Assembly: GCF_001071995.1 (NCBI RefSeq)
Contig: NZ_JVNU01000027.1
Span: 89,343 to 153,342 of the forward strand
Length of the DNA stretch: 64,000 nucleotides
Direction: 5' to 3'
From: Streptococcus sp. 263_SSPC
GTDB taxonomy: Bacteria > Bacillota > Bacilli > Lactobacillales > Aerococcaceae
Below, piece by piece: positions 45,181 through 55,061 of the stretch; within the stretch, counting starts at the first letter, position 1, and each line of letters begins with the position of its first letter. The notes under the pieces are model-generated. The model worked only from the letters and a program-made list of their open reading frames with translations. It searched no databases and was not told where the DNA came from. The translations under genes and the position numbers were made by a program.

Positions 45181-45303
45181 ACGATTCTCCCCTATATCGT
45201 TTTTTTAGATTATCTCAATCTACAATGCTAAAACTTTAACATTTTATAACCGAGATTGCAAGTCTTATTTCAAATTTTAATTCGATTTTAAATATTTATC
45301 CCA

Positions 45304-45338
45304 TAAAAAGCCCCTAGGATAAGCTTTCCTAGGGGTTA
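45304..45338 (-). terminator. Terminator of udk
   Basis: AACCCCTAGGAAAGCTTATCCTAGGGGCTTTTT on the minus strand (read in two parts: CCCCTAGG with CCTAGGGG), followed by T5. Confidence 0.87.
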
Positions 45339-45343
45339 ACAAT

Positions 45344-45976
45344 TTAATTTAAATGAGATAAAATTGAAGCAATTTTTGTAGTCATTAAGTCAATCGCTAC
45401 TGTATTTGAACCACCTTCAGGGATAATAATATCCGCGAATTTTTTTGTTGGTTCAATAAATTGGTGATGCATTGGTTTTACAACCGACATATATTGGTGA
45501 ATGATTGAATCGAGTGTTCTCCCACGTTCCACCATGTCACGTTTAATACGGCGAATGATACGAATATCATCGTCAGTATCAACATACACCTTGATGTCCA
45601 TCAAATCACGCAAGCGTTCATCTTCAAGAATAAGAATTCCTTCGATTAGGATAACATCTTTTGGTTCTTGATGGATTGTTTTATCGCTTCTAGTATGATT
45701 TTCGTAATCATACACGGGTTCTTCAATCGATTCAAAATTGATTAATTTATTCATATGTTCAATTAATAAATCTGTATCGAAAGCAAATGGGTGGTCATAG
45801 TTCGTTTTTAAACGTTCTTCAAACGGCATATGACTTTGATCTTTATAATAGTAGTCTTGATCAATTTTACAAATCGTTAAATCTGGAAAGTTCTCCAAAA
45901 TTTTACGACTCACACTTGTTTTCCCACTCCCAGAGCCACCTGTAACTCCGATAACGATTGGCTTTTTCTTTTCCAT
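45344..45976 (-). CDS. udk: Uridine kinase
   Basis: Phosphorylates uridine and cytidine in pyrimidine salvage. The 210 residues carry the P-loop [37 protein letters not shown] and the lid-region [16 protein letters not shown]. It starts 4 bp after mltG, keeping the mltG-udk-greA order common in Firmicutes. Confidence 0.96.
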   Translation of the reverse strand: MEKKKPIVIGVTGGSGSGKTSVSRKILENFPDLTICKIDQDYYYKDQSHMPFEERLKTNYDHPFAFDTDLLIEHMNKLINFESIEEPVYDYENHTRSDKTIHQEPKDVILIEGILILEDERLRDLMDIKVYVDTDDDIRIIRRIKRDMVERGRTLDSIIHQYMSVVKPMHHQFIEPTKKFADIIIPEGGSNTVAIDLMTTKIASILSHLN

Positions 45977-45979
45977 GAC

Positions 45980-47125
45980 CTACTCCTTATTATCAATATA
46001 CTTAGCTTTTAACTCTAAATGTTCCTCATACGTTTTCGCATAGTAGATTTCTTTTGTATGAATATCTGCTAGGAAGTATAAGTAATCTGTCTTCTCTGGT
46101 TCCATCGCTGCAACGATAGCATCCTCACTTGGGCTGTTATATGGTCCAGGACCTACGCCATAGTTTTGATATAAGTTATATGGAGAATCTACTTCTAAAT
46201 CTTCTAAAGAAAGAGCTTCTTTGTGTTCGCCTAACGCGTATTGAACAGATACGTCTGTTTGAAGCTTCATATTTTCTTTAATACGGTTATGGAATACGCT
46301 AGAGATTTTCTTACGATCCTCTAGTTTAGACCCTTCTTTTTCGATTAAAGAAGCCAGTGCCATAGTTTCTTGTAAAGTATAGTCACTTGCTAAAATCTTA
46401 TCGTAGTATTTCGACATGACTTCATCTGTTTTAGCAACCATTTCAGTAATTAACATTTGAAGTGTTTTTGAGTCGTTCATATCGTATGTCGCTGGGAATA
46501 AGTATCCTTCAAGCACATATTTTACTTGGTAACCGTTATATGATTGAGTCAATAATTTCGGGAATTTCTGAACTAAATAACGTAAGAAGTCTTCGTCTTG
46601 AACTTTTGCCATGAAATCTTCGGCAGAGTATTTTGTAGATTTCTCAACTTCTTTAGCGATTTCTGTTAATTGTTCCCCTTCACGAATCAGAACTTTAGTC
46701 GCGTTTTGATCTTTATCTTTTCCTTGACCAGAAAGTTCCGCGATAATTTCGTCGAGTGTCATACTTTTAGAAACATGGTACAATCCTGATTTAAATCCAG
46801 AAACGTTTTTGAATTTCAAATAGAAATTAAAGAGTTTCGAATTACGGATAATCCCTTCTTTTTCAAGTGCTTTTGATACTTCTTTGACAGATGCGCCTTG
46901 TTCAATTTCAAATGAAACAAGTTCTGTTTGAGCTGTATCAACTGGTTGTGTTTCTCCTTTAATGTAATTCCAAGTAAAGAATCCCCCTACTAGGACAATT
47001 ACTAAAAGTGCAATTATAAAATATTTCATTATCTTTTTGATAATAGAAGTTTCCTTTTTACGAATATCACGTTTCGTATCCGTATCAGAAATTAAGGAAT
47101 GTTTTTTATGTTCTTCTTGAGACAT
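45980..47125 (-). CDS. mltG: Endolytic murein transglycosylase MltG (YceG-like)
   Basis: Cuts nascent glycan strands in peptidoglycan and so limits their length. The 381 residues have a cytoplasmic N-terminal tail of about 33 residues, one membrane helix (YFIIALLVIVLVGGFFTW), a LysM-like region and the YceG domain. The catalytic Glu is in ASLIEKEGSK near residue 260, with LQTDVSVQYALG and YNLYQNYGVGPGPYNSP following. The position in the ruvX-yrzB-mltG-udk-greA order is standard. Confidence 0.94.
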   Translation of the reverse strand: MSQEEHKKHSLISDTDTKRDIRKKETSIIKKIMKYFIIALLVIVLVGGFFTWNYIKGETQPVDTAQTELVSFEIEQGASVKEVSKALEKEGIIRNSKLFNFYLKFKNVSGFKSGLYHVSKSMTLDEIIAELSGQGKDKDQNATKVLIREGEQLTEIAKEVEKSTKYSAEDFMAKVQDEDFLRYLVQKFPKLLTQSYNGYQVKYVLEGYLFPATYDMNDSKTLQMLITEMVAKTDEVMSKYYDKILASDYTLQETMALASLIEKEGSKLEDRKKISSVFHNRIKENMKLQTDVSVQYALGEHKEALSLEDLEVDSPYNLYQNYGVGPGPYNSPSEDAIVAAMEPEKTDYLYFLADIHTKEIYYAKTYEEHLELKAKYIDNKE

Positions 47126-47231
47126 TGTCTTCCCCCTTAAATTGGCATCAAATGATACCCATAGTTGTAGTTATTATACCTCATTCTTATTGAAAATTGA
47201 AGAAAGTCAATCAAAAAGAGTGCCCCTGCAA

Positions 47232-47265
47232 CAAAAAAAGCTTGAGGTTTCCCCCAAGCTCTATT
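47232..47265 (-). terminator. Terminator after the DUF1292 gene
   Basis: AGCTTGGGGGAAACCTCAAGCT followed by a T7 tract on the minus strand, 6 bp past the stop. Confidence 0.8.
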
Positions 47266-47270
47266 GTTGA

Positions 47271-47594
47271 TTATAAATCTTCTTCAGCTAAAAATGTGTT
47301 TAATACTTCTTCAACCATATCCCATTCAGCTTCTGTTTCGATTGGGTTTAATTGGCCGTCAGTACCATCTTCGCCTTCAACATATGAGAATGCTTGTAAT
47401 TCTACTTCTTCTCCTTCAGGAATTCCTGCTGGATAGCATAATACATATGATTTATTGAAATCATCTGATTCGAAAGTGAATAATACTTCGTGTAAAATTT
47501 CGTTTCCTTCTTCGTCGATGATTGTAATATGTTCGTGACCTTCGTGGCCTTCTAAGTGATCATGTTCATGATCGTGATCGTGATGTTCTGTCAT
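47271..47594 (-). CDS. DUF1292 family protein (YrzB-like) with His/Asp-rich N-terminus
   Basis: A 107-residue acidic protein. Residues 25-105 are the DUF1292 domain ([20 protein letters not shown], then [11 protein letters not shown]). The first 22 residues contain ten His, mostly alternating with Asp/Glu ([10 protein letters not shown]), a potential metal-binding tail. Function unknown; always found between ruvX and mltG in Firmicutes. It follows ruvX by 20 bp. Confidence 0.88.
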   Translation of the reverse strand: MTEHHDHDHEHDHLEGHEGHEHITIIDEEGNEILHEVLFTFESDDFNKSYVLCYPAGIPEGEEVELQAFSYVEGEDGTDGQLNPIETEAEWDMVEEVLNTFLAEEDL

Positions 47595-47614
47595 TTTCTT
47601 TCCTCTTTCCTTTG

Positions 47615-48040
47615 TTATTGATTTCCATTTAAATCTAAATAGTTTTGCAAAATCATGACTGCAGCTAGCATATCAATGACTTGTTTGCGTTTCTTTCTTG
47701 AAACATTACCCTCTTCGACAAGCATTCGTTCCGCCTGCATCGTCGTGAGTCTTTCGTCATGATAGACGATTGGAATTTCTAGTCGTTTCTCTAGGCTTGC
47801 ACCATAACGACGGGACGCCTCTACACGTGGTCCTTCCGTATTATTCATGTTCTTTGGTAGACCGATGACGATTTTTTCAACGCCATACTCTTCCACTAAC
47901 TCGACAACACGTTTGAACCCGAATTCTGAAGCATTCTCATTAATCGGAATTGTTTCAACCCCTTGAGCAGTCCAGCCCATTAAATCACTAACGGCAACGC
48001 CCACAGTTTTACTTCCGACATCTAATCCCATTAATCTCAT
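47615..48040 (-). CDS. ruvX: Putative pre-16S rRNA nuclease / Holliday junction resolvase-like RuvX
   Basis: A 141-residue RNase H-like fold protein of the YqgF family. [16 protein letters not shown] at the start holds the first catalytic Asp, [13 protein letters not shown] is in the middle, and YHDERLTT carries another acidic residue, with [13 protein letters not shown] at the end. I start at 48040 because homologues begin MRxMGLDxG; the longer frame to 48100 overlaps ireB. The start is 2 bp from the ireB stop. Confidence 0.94.
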   Translation of the reverse strand: MRLMGLDVGSKTVGVAVSDLMGWTAQGVETIPINENASEFGFKRVVELVEEYGVEKIVIGLPKNMNNTEGPRVEASRRYGASLEKRLEIPIVYHDERLTTMQAERMLVEEGNVSRKKRKQVIDMLAAVMILQNYLDLNGNQ

Positions 48041-48041
48041 A

Positions 48042-48308
48042 CTAGGCATCTCTTCCTGTTGAGCGGATATAATGTCTAATGAGTTCTTCCAAAATCTCAT
48101 CTCTTTCGTGGCGACGAATTAGGTTACGTGCATCACGATGTCTTGGAATATAAGCTGGGTCTCCAGATAACAAATATCCTACGATTTGATTAATCGAACT
48201 ATATCCCTTCTCATTCAACGCATCATAAACGATGGTTAATGTTTCTTGAACGGTTTTTTCGTCCTTTTCATTAAATTTAAATAGGACTGTTTCATCTATT
48301 GAACTCAT
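48042..48308 (-). CDS. ireB: IreB family regulatory phosphoprotein
   Basis: An 88-residue protein of the UPF0297/IreB family. In Enterococcus faecalis IreB is a substrate of the Ser/Thr kinase IreK at two threonines and negatively affects cephalosporin resistance. The N-terminal [23 protein letters not shown] includes candidate phospho-threonines, and the rest ([23 protein letters not shown]) is strongly conserved. Sits in the alaS-ireB-ruvX order typical of the phylum. Confidence 0.93.
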   Translation of the reverse strand: MSSIDETVLFKFNEKDEKTVQETLTIVYDALNEKGYSSINQIVGYLLSGDPAYIPRHRDARNLIRRHERDEILEELIRHYIRSTGRDA

Positions 48309-48415
48309 AGCGACACCTCATTTCAATATATATACCTATTCTACAAGATTTTGGATGAAACTACAATTGATACTTACCGATTCTTAACATTTAGAAAGCC
48401 TTTCCTTTGCTTTAA

Positions 48416-48462
48416 AATCAAAAACCTTCCATAGGACTCTCTTCAAATCCCATGGAAGGTTT
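48416..48462 (-). terminator. Terminator of alaS
   Basis: AAACCTTCCAT pairs with ATGGAAGGTTT (plus GG/CC) around a loop of about 14 nt and is followed by T5 on the minus strand. Confidence 0.78.
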
Positions 48463-48476
48463 CATTTTGCATTACA

Positions 48477-51119
48477 TTATTTAGCTAAATATTCTTTAAG
48501 CAATTCGAATGCTTGTGGAATACCTGCAGGGTTCTTACCACCTGCTTGAGCCATATCAGGACGGCCTCCGCCTCCACCTTGGATCGCTGGAGCAATCGCC
48601 TTAATGATATCGCCTGCTTTTAATCCTTTTGCATTAGCATCTTTCGATACAGCTACTAAAAGGTTCGCTTTATCAGAAGAAGCAGTACCTACTACGAAGA
48701 TATCGCTAGCGCCTTTTTGTCTCCATGTATCTGCTAATTGACGTAATTCATCCATTTCTTTATTTTCAAGAGCTACAGTGATGAATGAAGTTCCGTTTAC
48801 TTCTTCGACATTATTGAAGACATCTGCAACTTCAGCTTTCATGATTTTCGCTTTTAGTTTCGCAATTTCGCCATTTGCTTCTTTCAATTCTTGGCCTAAA
48901 GTAGCTACACGTTCTACCACTGTATCTAATTGGATAGCTTTCACTTCACCAGCTACTTGTTTTAATAAGTTTTCGTGATGGCTTAATAAGTCAAAAGCTT
49001 CTTTACTTGTCACAGCTTCGATACGACGAACGCCTGCACCGATACCAGATTCAGAAACAATCTTGAACAATCCGATTTCTTGAGTGTTCGCCACATGGAT
49101 ACCACCACAAAGTTCGATTGACCAGTCTCCAATGTTGACCATACGAACTAATTTACCGTATTTTTCACCAAAGAGTGCCATTGCCCCGCGGCTCTTCGCA
49201 TCTTCAAGTGTTGTTTCAACAGTAATGACTTCTAAACCAGCCCAGATTTTTTCGTTTACGATACGTTCCATTTCAGCTAATTCTTCAGCAGTAACTTGTC
49301 CAAAGTGACTGAAGTCGAAACGTAAACCAGTTGGTGTTACAAGAGAACCAGCTTGGTTTGCGTGAGTTCCTAGAACATCTTTCAATGCTTGGTGTAATAA
49401 GTGAGTTGCTGTGTGGTTTTTGATGATTTTTGCACGTTCAGATGCATCAACCACTAATGTGTAAGTTGCGTTTACTTGTAAGTCGCCTAACACTTCAACA
49501 GTGTGTAATGGTTGTCCATTAGGAGCTTTCTTCACTTGTAAGACATTCGCTACAACTGTACCGCTGGCATCTTGGATTGTACCGTGGTCTGCTAATTGTC
49601 CACCCATTTCAGCATAGAATGGTGTACGGTCGAATACTAATTGAGCATGAGCATCTTTATGTGCAGATTCTACTAATTCATCATCGACAACAATCGCTTT
49701 TAACACGCCTTCTTCAGTTGTTGAAGCATATCCAACGAATTCACTTTCTACAGTGATATCACGTAATACTGCAGATTGTACGTTCATTGATGTTTCTGTA
49801 TTACGAGCAGCACGCGCACGGTCTTTTTGTGCTTGCATCTCTGCTTGGAATCCTTCTTCATCGACTGTGAAACCATTGTCGCTTGCGTATTCTAATGTTA
49901 ATTCATATGGGAATCCATAAGTATCATATAGTTTGAACGCATTTTCGCCAGAAAGTGTTGTTTCGTTTGCTTCTTTCATATCTGCAAAAATAGTTTCTAA
50001 AATTGCTAAACCATCGTGAATTGTTTCTTGGAAACGATCCTCTTCGTTGGCAATCACTTTTTGAATGAATTCCATGTTTTCAGTTACTTCTGGATAGTAG
50101 CTGTGCATAATTTGAGCAACCGTTGGAACTAATTTAGTTAAGAATGAACCTTGAATTCCTAAACGTTGTCCGTGCATTACTGAACGACGGATTAAACGAC
50201 GGATGATATATCCACGACCTTCGTTTGAAGGAAGCGCGCCGTCGCCAATCGCAAAGCTTACTGCACGAATGTGGTCAGCGATAACTTTGAATGATACATC
50301 AGTTTCTTTAGATTCATTGTATTTCTTACCATCGCTTAAGCCTTCTAATTGCTTAATAATTGGCATAAATAAGTCTGTTTCGAAGTTTGTTGGTGTATCT
50401 TGGATAACAGAAACGACACGTTCAAGACCCATCCCCGTATCGACGTTCTTATGTGGTAATGGTGGGTATGAACCGTCTGGCATATGGTTGAATTGAGAGA
50501 ATACTAAATTCCAAATTTCTAAGTAACGTTCGTTTTCTCCACCAGGATAGTTTTCTGGATCATCTTCTGCTAAGTTATTATATTTTTCTCCACGGTCGTA
50601 GAAAATCTCAGTATCTGGACCACATGGGCCTGCACCGATATCCCAGAAGTTATCTTCAACTGGAATGATATGATCTTCAGGAAGACCTACTTTATCCATC
50701 CATAATGATTTTGTTTCTGGATCTTTTGGATAGTAAGTAACGTATAGACGATTTGGATCAAGACCTAACCATTTTTCGCTTGTTAGGAATTCCCATGCCC
50801 ATGGAATTACTTCTTCTTTGAAGTAGTCCCCGATAGAGAAGTTCCCCATCATTTCGAATAGTGTATGGTGACGCGCTGTGTGCCCTACGTTTTCGATGTC
50901 GTTTGTACGAATACTCTTTTGAGCATTTGTAATACGTGGAACTTCCGGTGTTTCCGTTCCATCGAAGTATTTCTTAAGAGTAGCAACCCCTGAGTTAATC
51001 CATAATAATGTTGGATCGTTTACAGGAATTAAGCTCGCACTTGGTTGAACCTTATGTCCTTTTTCTTGGAAGAAATCAAGGTACATTTGACGAATTTCGC
51101 TACTTGATAATTTTTTCAT
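48477..51119 (-). CDS. alaS: Alanine-tRNA ligase
   Basis: Charges tRNA-Ala. 880 residues with the class II catalytic domain (FFQEKGHKVQPSASLIP, TLFEMMGNFSIGDYFK, GMGLERV), the editing domain with HTATHLLHQAL and the CGGIHV zinc ligand, and a C-terminal C-Ala/DHHA1 region ending in GGGGGRPDMAQAGG. The start at 51119 has AAGGAG 7 nt upstream; the ATG six bases earlier is too close to it. An extended reading frame upstream is the T-box leader, not coding. Regulated by tRNA-Ala charging through that leader. Confidence 0.97.
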   Translation of the reverse strand: MKKLSSSEIRQMYLDFFQEKGHKVQPSASLIPVNDPTLLWINSGVATLKKYFDGTETPEVPRITNAQKSIRTNDIENVGHTARHHTLFEMMGNFSIGDYFKEEVIPWAWEFLTSEKWLGLDPNRLYVTYYPKDPETKSLWMDKVGLPEDHIIPVEDNFWDIGAGPCGPDTEIFYDRGEKYNNLAEDDPENYPGGENERYLEIWNLVFSQFNHMPDGSYPPLPHKNVDTGMGLERVVSVIQDTPTNFETDLFMPIIKQLEGLSDGKKYNESKETDVSFKVIADHIRAVSFAIGDGALPSNEGRGYIIRRLIRRSVMHGQRLGIQGSFLTKLVPTVAQIMHSYYPEVTENMEFIQKVIANEEDRFQETIHDGLAILETIFADMKEANETTLSGENAFKLYDTYGFPYELTLEYASDNGFTVDEEGFQAEMQAQKDRARAARNTETSMNVQSAVLRDITVESEFVGYASTTEEGVLKAIVVDDELVESAHKDAHAQLVFDRTPFYAEMGGQLADHGTIQDASGTVVANVLQVKKAPNGQPLHTVEVLGDLQVNATYTLVVDASERAKIIKNHTATHLLHQALKDVLGTHANQAGSLVTPTGLRFDFSHFGQVTAEELAEMERIVNEKIWAGLEVITVETTLEDAKSRGAMALFGEKYGKLVRMVNIGDWSIELCGGIHVANTQEIGLFKIVSESGIGAGVRRIEAVTSKEAFDLLSHHENLLKQVAGEVKAIQLDTVVERVATLGQELKEANGEIAKLKAKIMKAEVADVFNNVEEVNGTSFITVALENKEMDELRQLADTWRQKGASDIFVVGTASSDKANLLVAVSKDANAKGLKAGDIIKAIAPAIQGGGGGRPDMAQAGGKNPAGIPQAFELLKEYLAK

Positions 51120-51139
51120 CTTCATTCTCCTTCTTTTTG

Positions 51140-51355
51140 TAAATAAAAAAACTGCCCCATTGCTGCAAGGGCGTCCTACCGCGGTACCACCTTGCTTACA
51201 ATGAAACAGCTGTTCATTCATCTCTAATTCCGATAACGCTGGAAAGGCGTTTGTATTTCTACAAAGTTTTCAATCGGGAGCACGATTTTGATGGCTATTT
51301 TCACCAGACAAGCCTCTCTAATAAGTAAAATCTCAATCCGATTGCTTACCTTTAG
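51140..51355 (-). ncRNA. T-box leader of alaS (tRNA-Ala sensing)
   Basis: On the minus strand: Stem I closes with CAATCGG/CCGATTG and holds AGAGAGGC and CTGGTGAAAATAG elements. A GCT (Ala) triplet at 51279-51281 sits in the expected specifier position. The antiterminator T-box reads AAGGTGGTACCGCGG, and a terminator (GCCCTTGCAGCAATGGGGC plus T7) ends about 20 bp before the start. Uncharged tRNA-Ala should favour read-through. Confidence 0.93.
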
Positions 51356-51381
51356 AAGTATACGAAAAGCGCCTAGTTTTG

Positions 51382-53076
51382 TCAACTATTCGCAAGTCCT
51401 TCTTCTTTTAATGGAAGGTGTAAATACACTTTCGTATAGGCATTAGGCTCAGATTCAATTTCCATCGAAAAAGCTTCTCCAAAAAAGAGCGTCAATCGTT
51501 CTTTGATATTCTTAATACCAACTCCACCAAGTTCTTTGGTGCTCGTTGTATTTTCTTTGATTCCTACCCCATTATCCGCAATACAAATATCTATAAAAGT
51601 ATCTCTTTTATACACAGTAAGCGTAATTTTCCCAGGGCGTTCTGACTCTTTAATGCCGTGATAGATTGCATTTTCTACGAGTGGCTGCAAAACGATTTTT
51701 GGAAGCTTGATATCAGGAATATCATCAGGTTCATCAATCTCATATTCCAATTTATCTCCATATCGTTCCTTTTGAATAAACAAGTATTGACGGACATGCT
51801 CGATTTCTTGGCGTAAGGTCACTATTTCTTCTCCTGCATTCAAGGAAAGTCTAAAGTAATTAGAGAGCGCCTTCGTAATGTCTACTACCTTTTGATGGTC
51901 TTGAAACTCTGCCATCCAAATAATGGTATCCAGCGTATTATACAAGAAGTGCGGATTAATTTGACTTGTTAACGCCTTTAATTCATAGATGCGGGTCAAT
52001 GCTTCTTGCTCTTTTTCTTCCTTCATTAAAGTCTCGATTCTCTCGAGCATCTGATTAAAGGTACCTGCTAGCGCTTGGAATTCTTGAGCTCCTTTTTGTT
52101 CTGCTCGAATGGTCGTATCGCCTTCTTCTACTCGTCTCATCACTTGCCCTAGTTTTTTAACAGGTAGTAATTGATAACGAATCAATGTAAAAATACCCAA
52201 CATACAAATAAGCAAGCTAAGCACTCCAACAACACTGACAATCCCAAGTAGTTTTACAGAGTCTTCTTTAAACCGACTAAATGAGCTAACACCTACTAAG
52301 ATCCAATCGCTATTTTCAATAGGGCTTTTATGAACAAAAAAATCATCAGACACCATTGAATCCATCGGACTATTGGATATTTCTTGTACCGACATTTGCT
52401 TATCAACTGACTCGAAAGCCTCCGAATCCGGATGATAAATAAGTGTACCGTCCTTTTGAATGACAAAGGCATACCCATTTTCCCCTAGAGAAAGTTCTTT
52501 CACATATTTTTCTAGTTCGTGATAATCCACATCTAAGCGGATAACGCCGAGATTTTCTCCTGCGTTGCTTTTCACTTCCTGACTAATAGAAATCACGATT
52601 TGATTATTTTGATTCTTGATAGACTGAATGATTGGGACATTCGAGTGTTCTAGAGCATCTTGATACCATTTTTGGGCCATCATATCCGCTGAAGTCACCA
52701 TTTCCTCTTCCATACCGGTCGTAATTAATCTTCCATCTTTTGTCACCAATCGTATCGATACGAAATCAGGATGACTCTTCAACATTGTCTCAAGCCATTC
52801 ATGGATTGCTGCTTCATTTTCTGCTCCTGTTTGACTGGCAAAGTCCTTAATCGCCTGCGACTGTGATAAAGATCTTGAAGTAGATTTTAAATTCGAAACG
52901 TACTGTTCAATATATTTGGAACTTGTATCAATCTCATGAATGGTATGGTCTTCTACTTCACGATGAAAAACCTCGCTACTTTTTATAAAATAGAAACTTC
53001 CAATTAAAACGACCATGGCAAAAAGCATGATACTTAAATAGGCAAATAATCTTGTTGCAAGGGACTGTTTTTTCAT
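51382..53076 (-). CDS. YesM/LytS-type sensor histidine kinase (TCS09-like)
   Basis: A 564-residue membrane kinase: helix near residues 10-32, an extracellular dCache-like sensor (about 33-275; GEN.GYAFVIQKDGTLIYHP region), a second helix (VVGVLSLLICMLGIFTLI), HAMP, then His_kinase with phospho-His in LTSQINPHFLYNTLDTIIW, and HATPase with VVLQPLVENAIYHG. It overlaps the response regulator by 4 bp. The gene order ccdA-etrX-msrAB-RR-HK matches pneumococcal TCS09 (ZmpRS). Its signal is unknown. Confidence 0.88.
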   Translation of the reverse strand: MKKQSLATRLFAYLSIMLFAMVVLIGSFYFIKSSEVFHREVEDHTIHEIDTSSKYIEQYVSNLKSTSRSLSQSQAIKDFASQTGAENEAAIHEWLETMLKSHPDFVSIRLVTKDGRLITTGMEEEMVTSADMMAQKWYQDALEHSNVPIIQSIKNQNNQIVISISQEVKSNAGENLGVIRLDVDYHELEKYVKELSLGENGYAFVIQKDGTLIYHPDSEAFESVDKQMSVQEISNSPMDSMVSDDFFVHKSPIENSDWILVGVSSFSRFKEDSVKLLGIVSVVGVLSLLICMLGIFTLIRYQLLPVKKLGQVMRRVEEGDTTIRAEQKGAQEFQALAGTFNQMLERIETLMKEEKEQEALTRIYELKALTSQINPHFLYNTLDTIIWMAEFQDHQKVVDITKALSNYFRLSLNAGEEIVTLRQEIEHVRQYLFIQKERYGDKLEYEIDEPDDIPDIKLPKIVLQPLVENAIYHGIKESERPGKITLTVYKRDTFIDICIADNGVGIKENTTSTKELGGVGIKNIKERLTLFFGEAFSMEIESEPNAYTKVYLHLPLKEEGLANS

Positions 53077-53819
53077 ATTTTTGCCCCACTTCTAAAACTT
53101 TTAGGGGAAACGCCAACAATCGACTTGAATCGATAAGAGAAATAGTTCATATCTTCTATTCCAACGGCTAAAGCCACCTCATAAATCTTCATGTCGGTTG
53201 ATAATAAGAGACGCTTTGCTCTTTGAATCCGTTGCTGAGTCACATACTCTTGAAAGGACATTCCAAGTTCTTTTTTGATTAAAAGGCTAAGGTAGTTTGT
53301 ACTGAATCCTAATTGCTTTGCAAGTTCACCTAGCGCTAAATTTGGATTAGATAATTGCTCTAAAATCAACTTCTCGAAATGCTGAGTTCCCGAAGAGGCG
53401 TCCTCTTCACCTGCTAATGCCAATAGTTCTCGTTGGCGCTTTTCTTCGTTTAGTTTGGCTACAACTTTTACCAATAAAGCTTCGATTTCTGATTTCGTCA
53501 CTGGCTTTAAAATATAGTCTTCTACTCCAATTTTCACTGCTGATAATAAATAATCTACATAATCATACCCCGTTAAGAAGATAATTCTCATTTGCGGATA
53601 TTCTGTTCTTACCAACTGTGCAAGAGTAATGCCATCCATTTTCGGCATATTAATATCTGTCAGTAAAATATCCGGCGCTTCTTCTCGTATTTTTTGCAGC
53701 GCTTGCTCCCCATTTTCTACTTCATGAACCGTTGAAATTCCCAGTGATTCAAAATCAATTAAGGAAGCAATCCCTCTACGAATAATTGGTTCATCTTCAA
53801 CTATTAAGATTGAATACAT
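53073..53819 (-). CDS. YesN/AraC-type response regulator (TCS09-like)
   Basis: A 248-residue regulator with a receiver domain (phospho-Asp55 in ILLTDINMPKMDG) and a C-terminal AraC-type double helix-turn-helix (LAKQLGFSTNYLSLLIKKELG, MKIYEVALAVGIEDMNYFSYRFK in outline; GVSPKSFR). Partner of the kinase at 51382. A terminator separates it from msrAB upstream, but read-through or a nearby promoter would link it with the methionine repair genes. Confidence 0.9.
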   Translation of the reverse strand: MYSILIVEDEPIIRRGIASLIDFESLGISTVHEVENGEQALQKIREEAPDILLTDINMPKMDGITLAQLVRTEYPQMRIIFLTGYDYVDYLLSAVKIGVEDYILKPVTKSEIEALLVKVVAKLNEEKRQRELLALAGEEDASSGTQHFEKLILEQLSNPNLALGELAKQLGFSTNYLSLLIKKELGMSFQEYVTQQRIQRAKRLLLSTDMKIYEVALAVGIEDMNYFSYRFKSIVGVSPKSFRSGAKI

Positions 53820-53882
53820 CTTATTCCCCTCCTTTCTCCATTATACTTCTATTTATAACGGTTTTAAATCCATTTTTCACTA

Positions 53883-53924
53883 AAAAAGTGCTTCTCTAAA
53901 GAAGAATAACTTAGAGAAGCACTG
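53883..53924 (-). terminator. Terminator between msrAB and the response regulator
   Basis: AGTGCTTCTCTAA pairs perfectly with TTAGAGAAGCACT around an 11-nt loop and is followed by T6 on the minus strand. Confidence 0.85.
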
Positions 53925-53929
53925 AGTGG

Positions 53930-55045
53930 TTATTTGACGAAATCAATTAAATAACCATATCCCTTTGATTCCATCTCATTGAGTGGGATAAATTTGATGG
54001 AAGCACTATTGATACAAAAACGAAGTCCGCCTTTTTCTTTTGGACCATCTTCAAAAACATGTCCAAGGTGTGAATCGGCTACCCTACTTCGAACTTCAAC
54101 ACGTTTCATATTAAAGCTAGTATCCTCATGATAGGTCACAACTTCTGAAGAAATTGGTTTTGAAAAACTTGGCCAGCCGCAGCCAGAATCGAATTTATCT
54201 TTGGAAGAAAAGAGCGGTTCTCCTGTAACTACATCTACATAAATTCCTTGTTCATGATTATCCCAATATTCATTTGAAAATGCTCTTTCCGTTTTATTTT
54301 CACGAGTAACTGCATATTGTTCTTTTGTGAGTGTCGCTTTTAGAGTCTCTTCGTCAGGTAGTGGATAAAGACTTGCATCAATTACAGGATCATTAGCCTT
54401 TTTAACGTCAATGTGGCAATATCCATTCGGATTCTTTTTCAAGTAATCTTGATGATAATCCTCTGCTACAACGAAATTTTTTAAAGGTTCCGTTTCAACG
54501 GCTAATTTCTTACCAAAGGATTCTTCTTTTTCCTTCATGACTTGTTGAATAATGGCACTATCTGCCTCATCAACATAGTAAATACCCGTGCGATATTGTC
54601 TTCCTGTGTCATTTCCCTGTTTATTCACAGAAAATGGATCAATGACTCTAAAGTAATAGAGCAATAACTCGCGTAGGGAAATCTTATCAGCATCATAAGT
54701 AACATGAATCGTTTCCGCATGGTCTGTATCATGAATGAGCTTATAATTGGTTGTTTCAACCTTTCCATTCGCGTATCCACTCACAACATCAATAACACCA
54801 TTAATTCTGGAAAAGTATTCTTCTAATCCCCAAAAACATCCACCTGCTAAATATATTTCTTTCATATGTTCACCTTCCTTTTTCATTTCACCAGTAGTAC
54901 TATCTGATTCAATTAGTTTGGTCACCTTATTTGAGATTTCATCAGCCTTTGAATCCTTTGCAAAGGTACTTCCTTTGGCAAAATAAGCCAATCCTAAAAG
55001 AATGATGACAACGGCAAAGAGTGTAACCACTAATTTTTTATCCAT
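53930..55045 (-). CDS. msrAB: Membrane-anchored bifunctional methionine sulfoxide reductase MsrAB
   Basis: A fusion of MsrA (S-form) and MsrB (R-form) reductases. 371 residues: an uncleaved signal anchor ([20 protein letters not shown]), a linker to about residue 60, MsrA with catalytic Cys70 in GCFWG, and MsrB with [18 protein letters not shown] and catalytic Cys344 in LRFCINSAS. The anchor points to activity on the outer face of the membrane. Reducing power is expected from the neighbouring thioredoxin-like lipoprotein and CcdA. Start 17 bp after etrX. Confidence 0.95.
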   Translation of the reverse strand: MDKKLVVTLFAVVIILLGLAYFAKGSTFAKDSKADEISNKVTKLIESDSTTGEMKKEGEHMKEIYLAGGCFWGLEEYFSRINGVIDVVSGYANGKVETTNYKLIHDTDHAETIHVTYDADKISLRELLLYYFRVIDPFSVNKQGNDTGRQYRTGIYYVDEADSAIIQQVMKEKEESFGKKLAVETEPLKNFVVAEDYHQDYLKKNPNGYCHIDVKKANDPVIDASLYPLPDEETLKATLTKEQYAVTRENKTERAFSNEYWDNHEQGIYVDVVTGEPLFSSKDKFDSGCGWPSFSKPISSEVVTYHEDTSFNMKRVEVRSRVADSHLGHVFEDGPKEKGGLRFCINSASIKFIPLNEMESKGYGYLIDFVK

Positions 55046-55061
55046 AGAAAATTCTCCTTTC

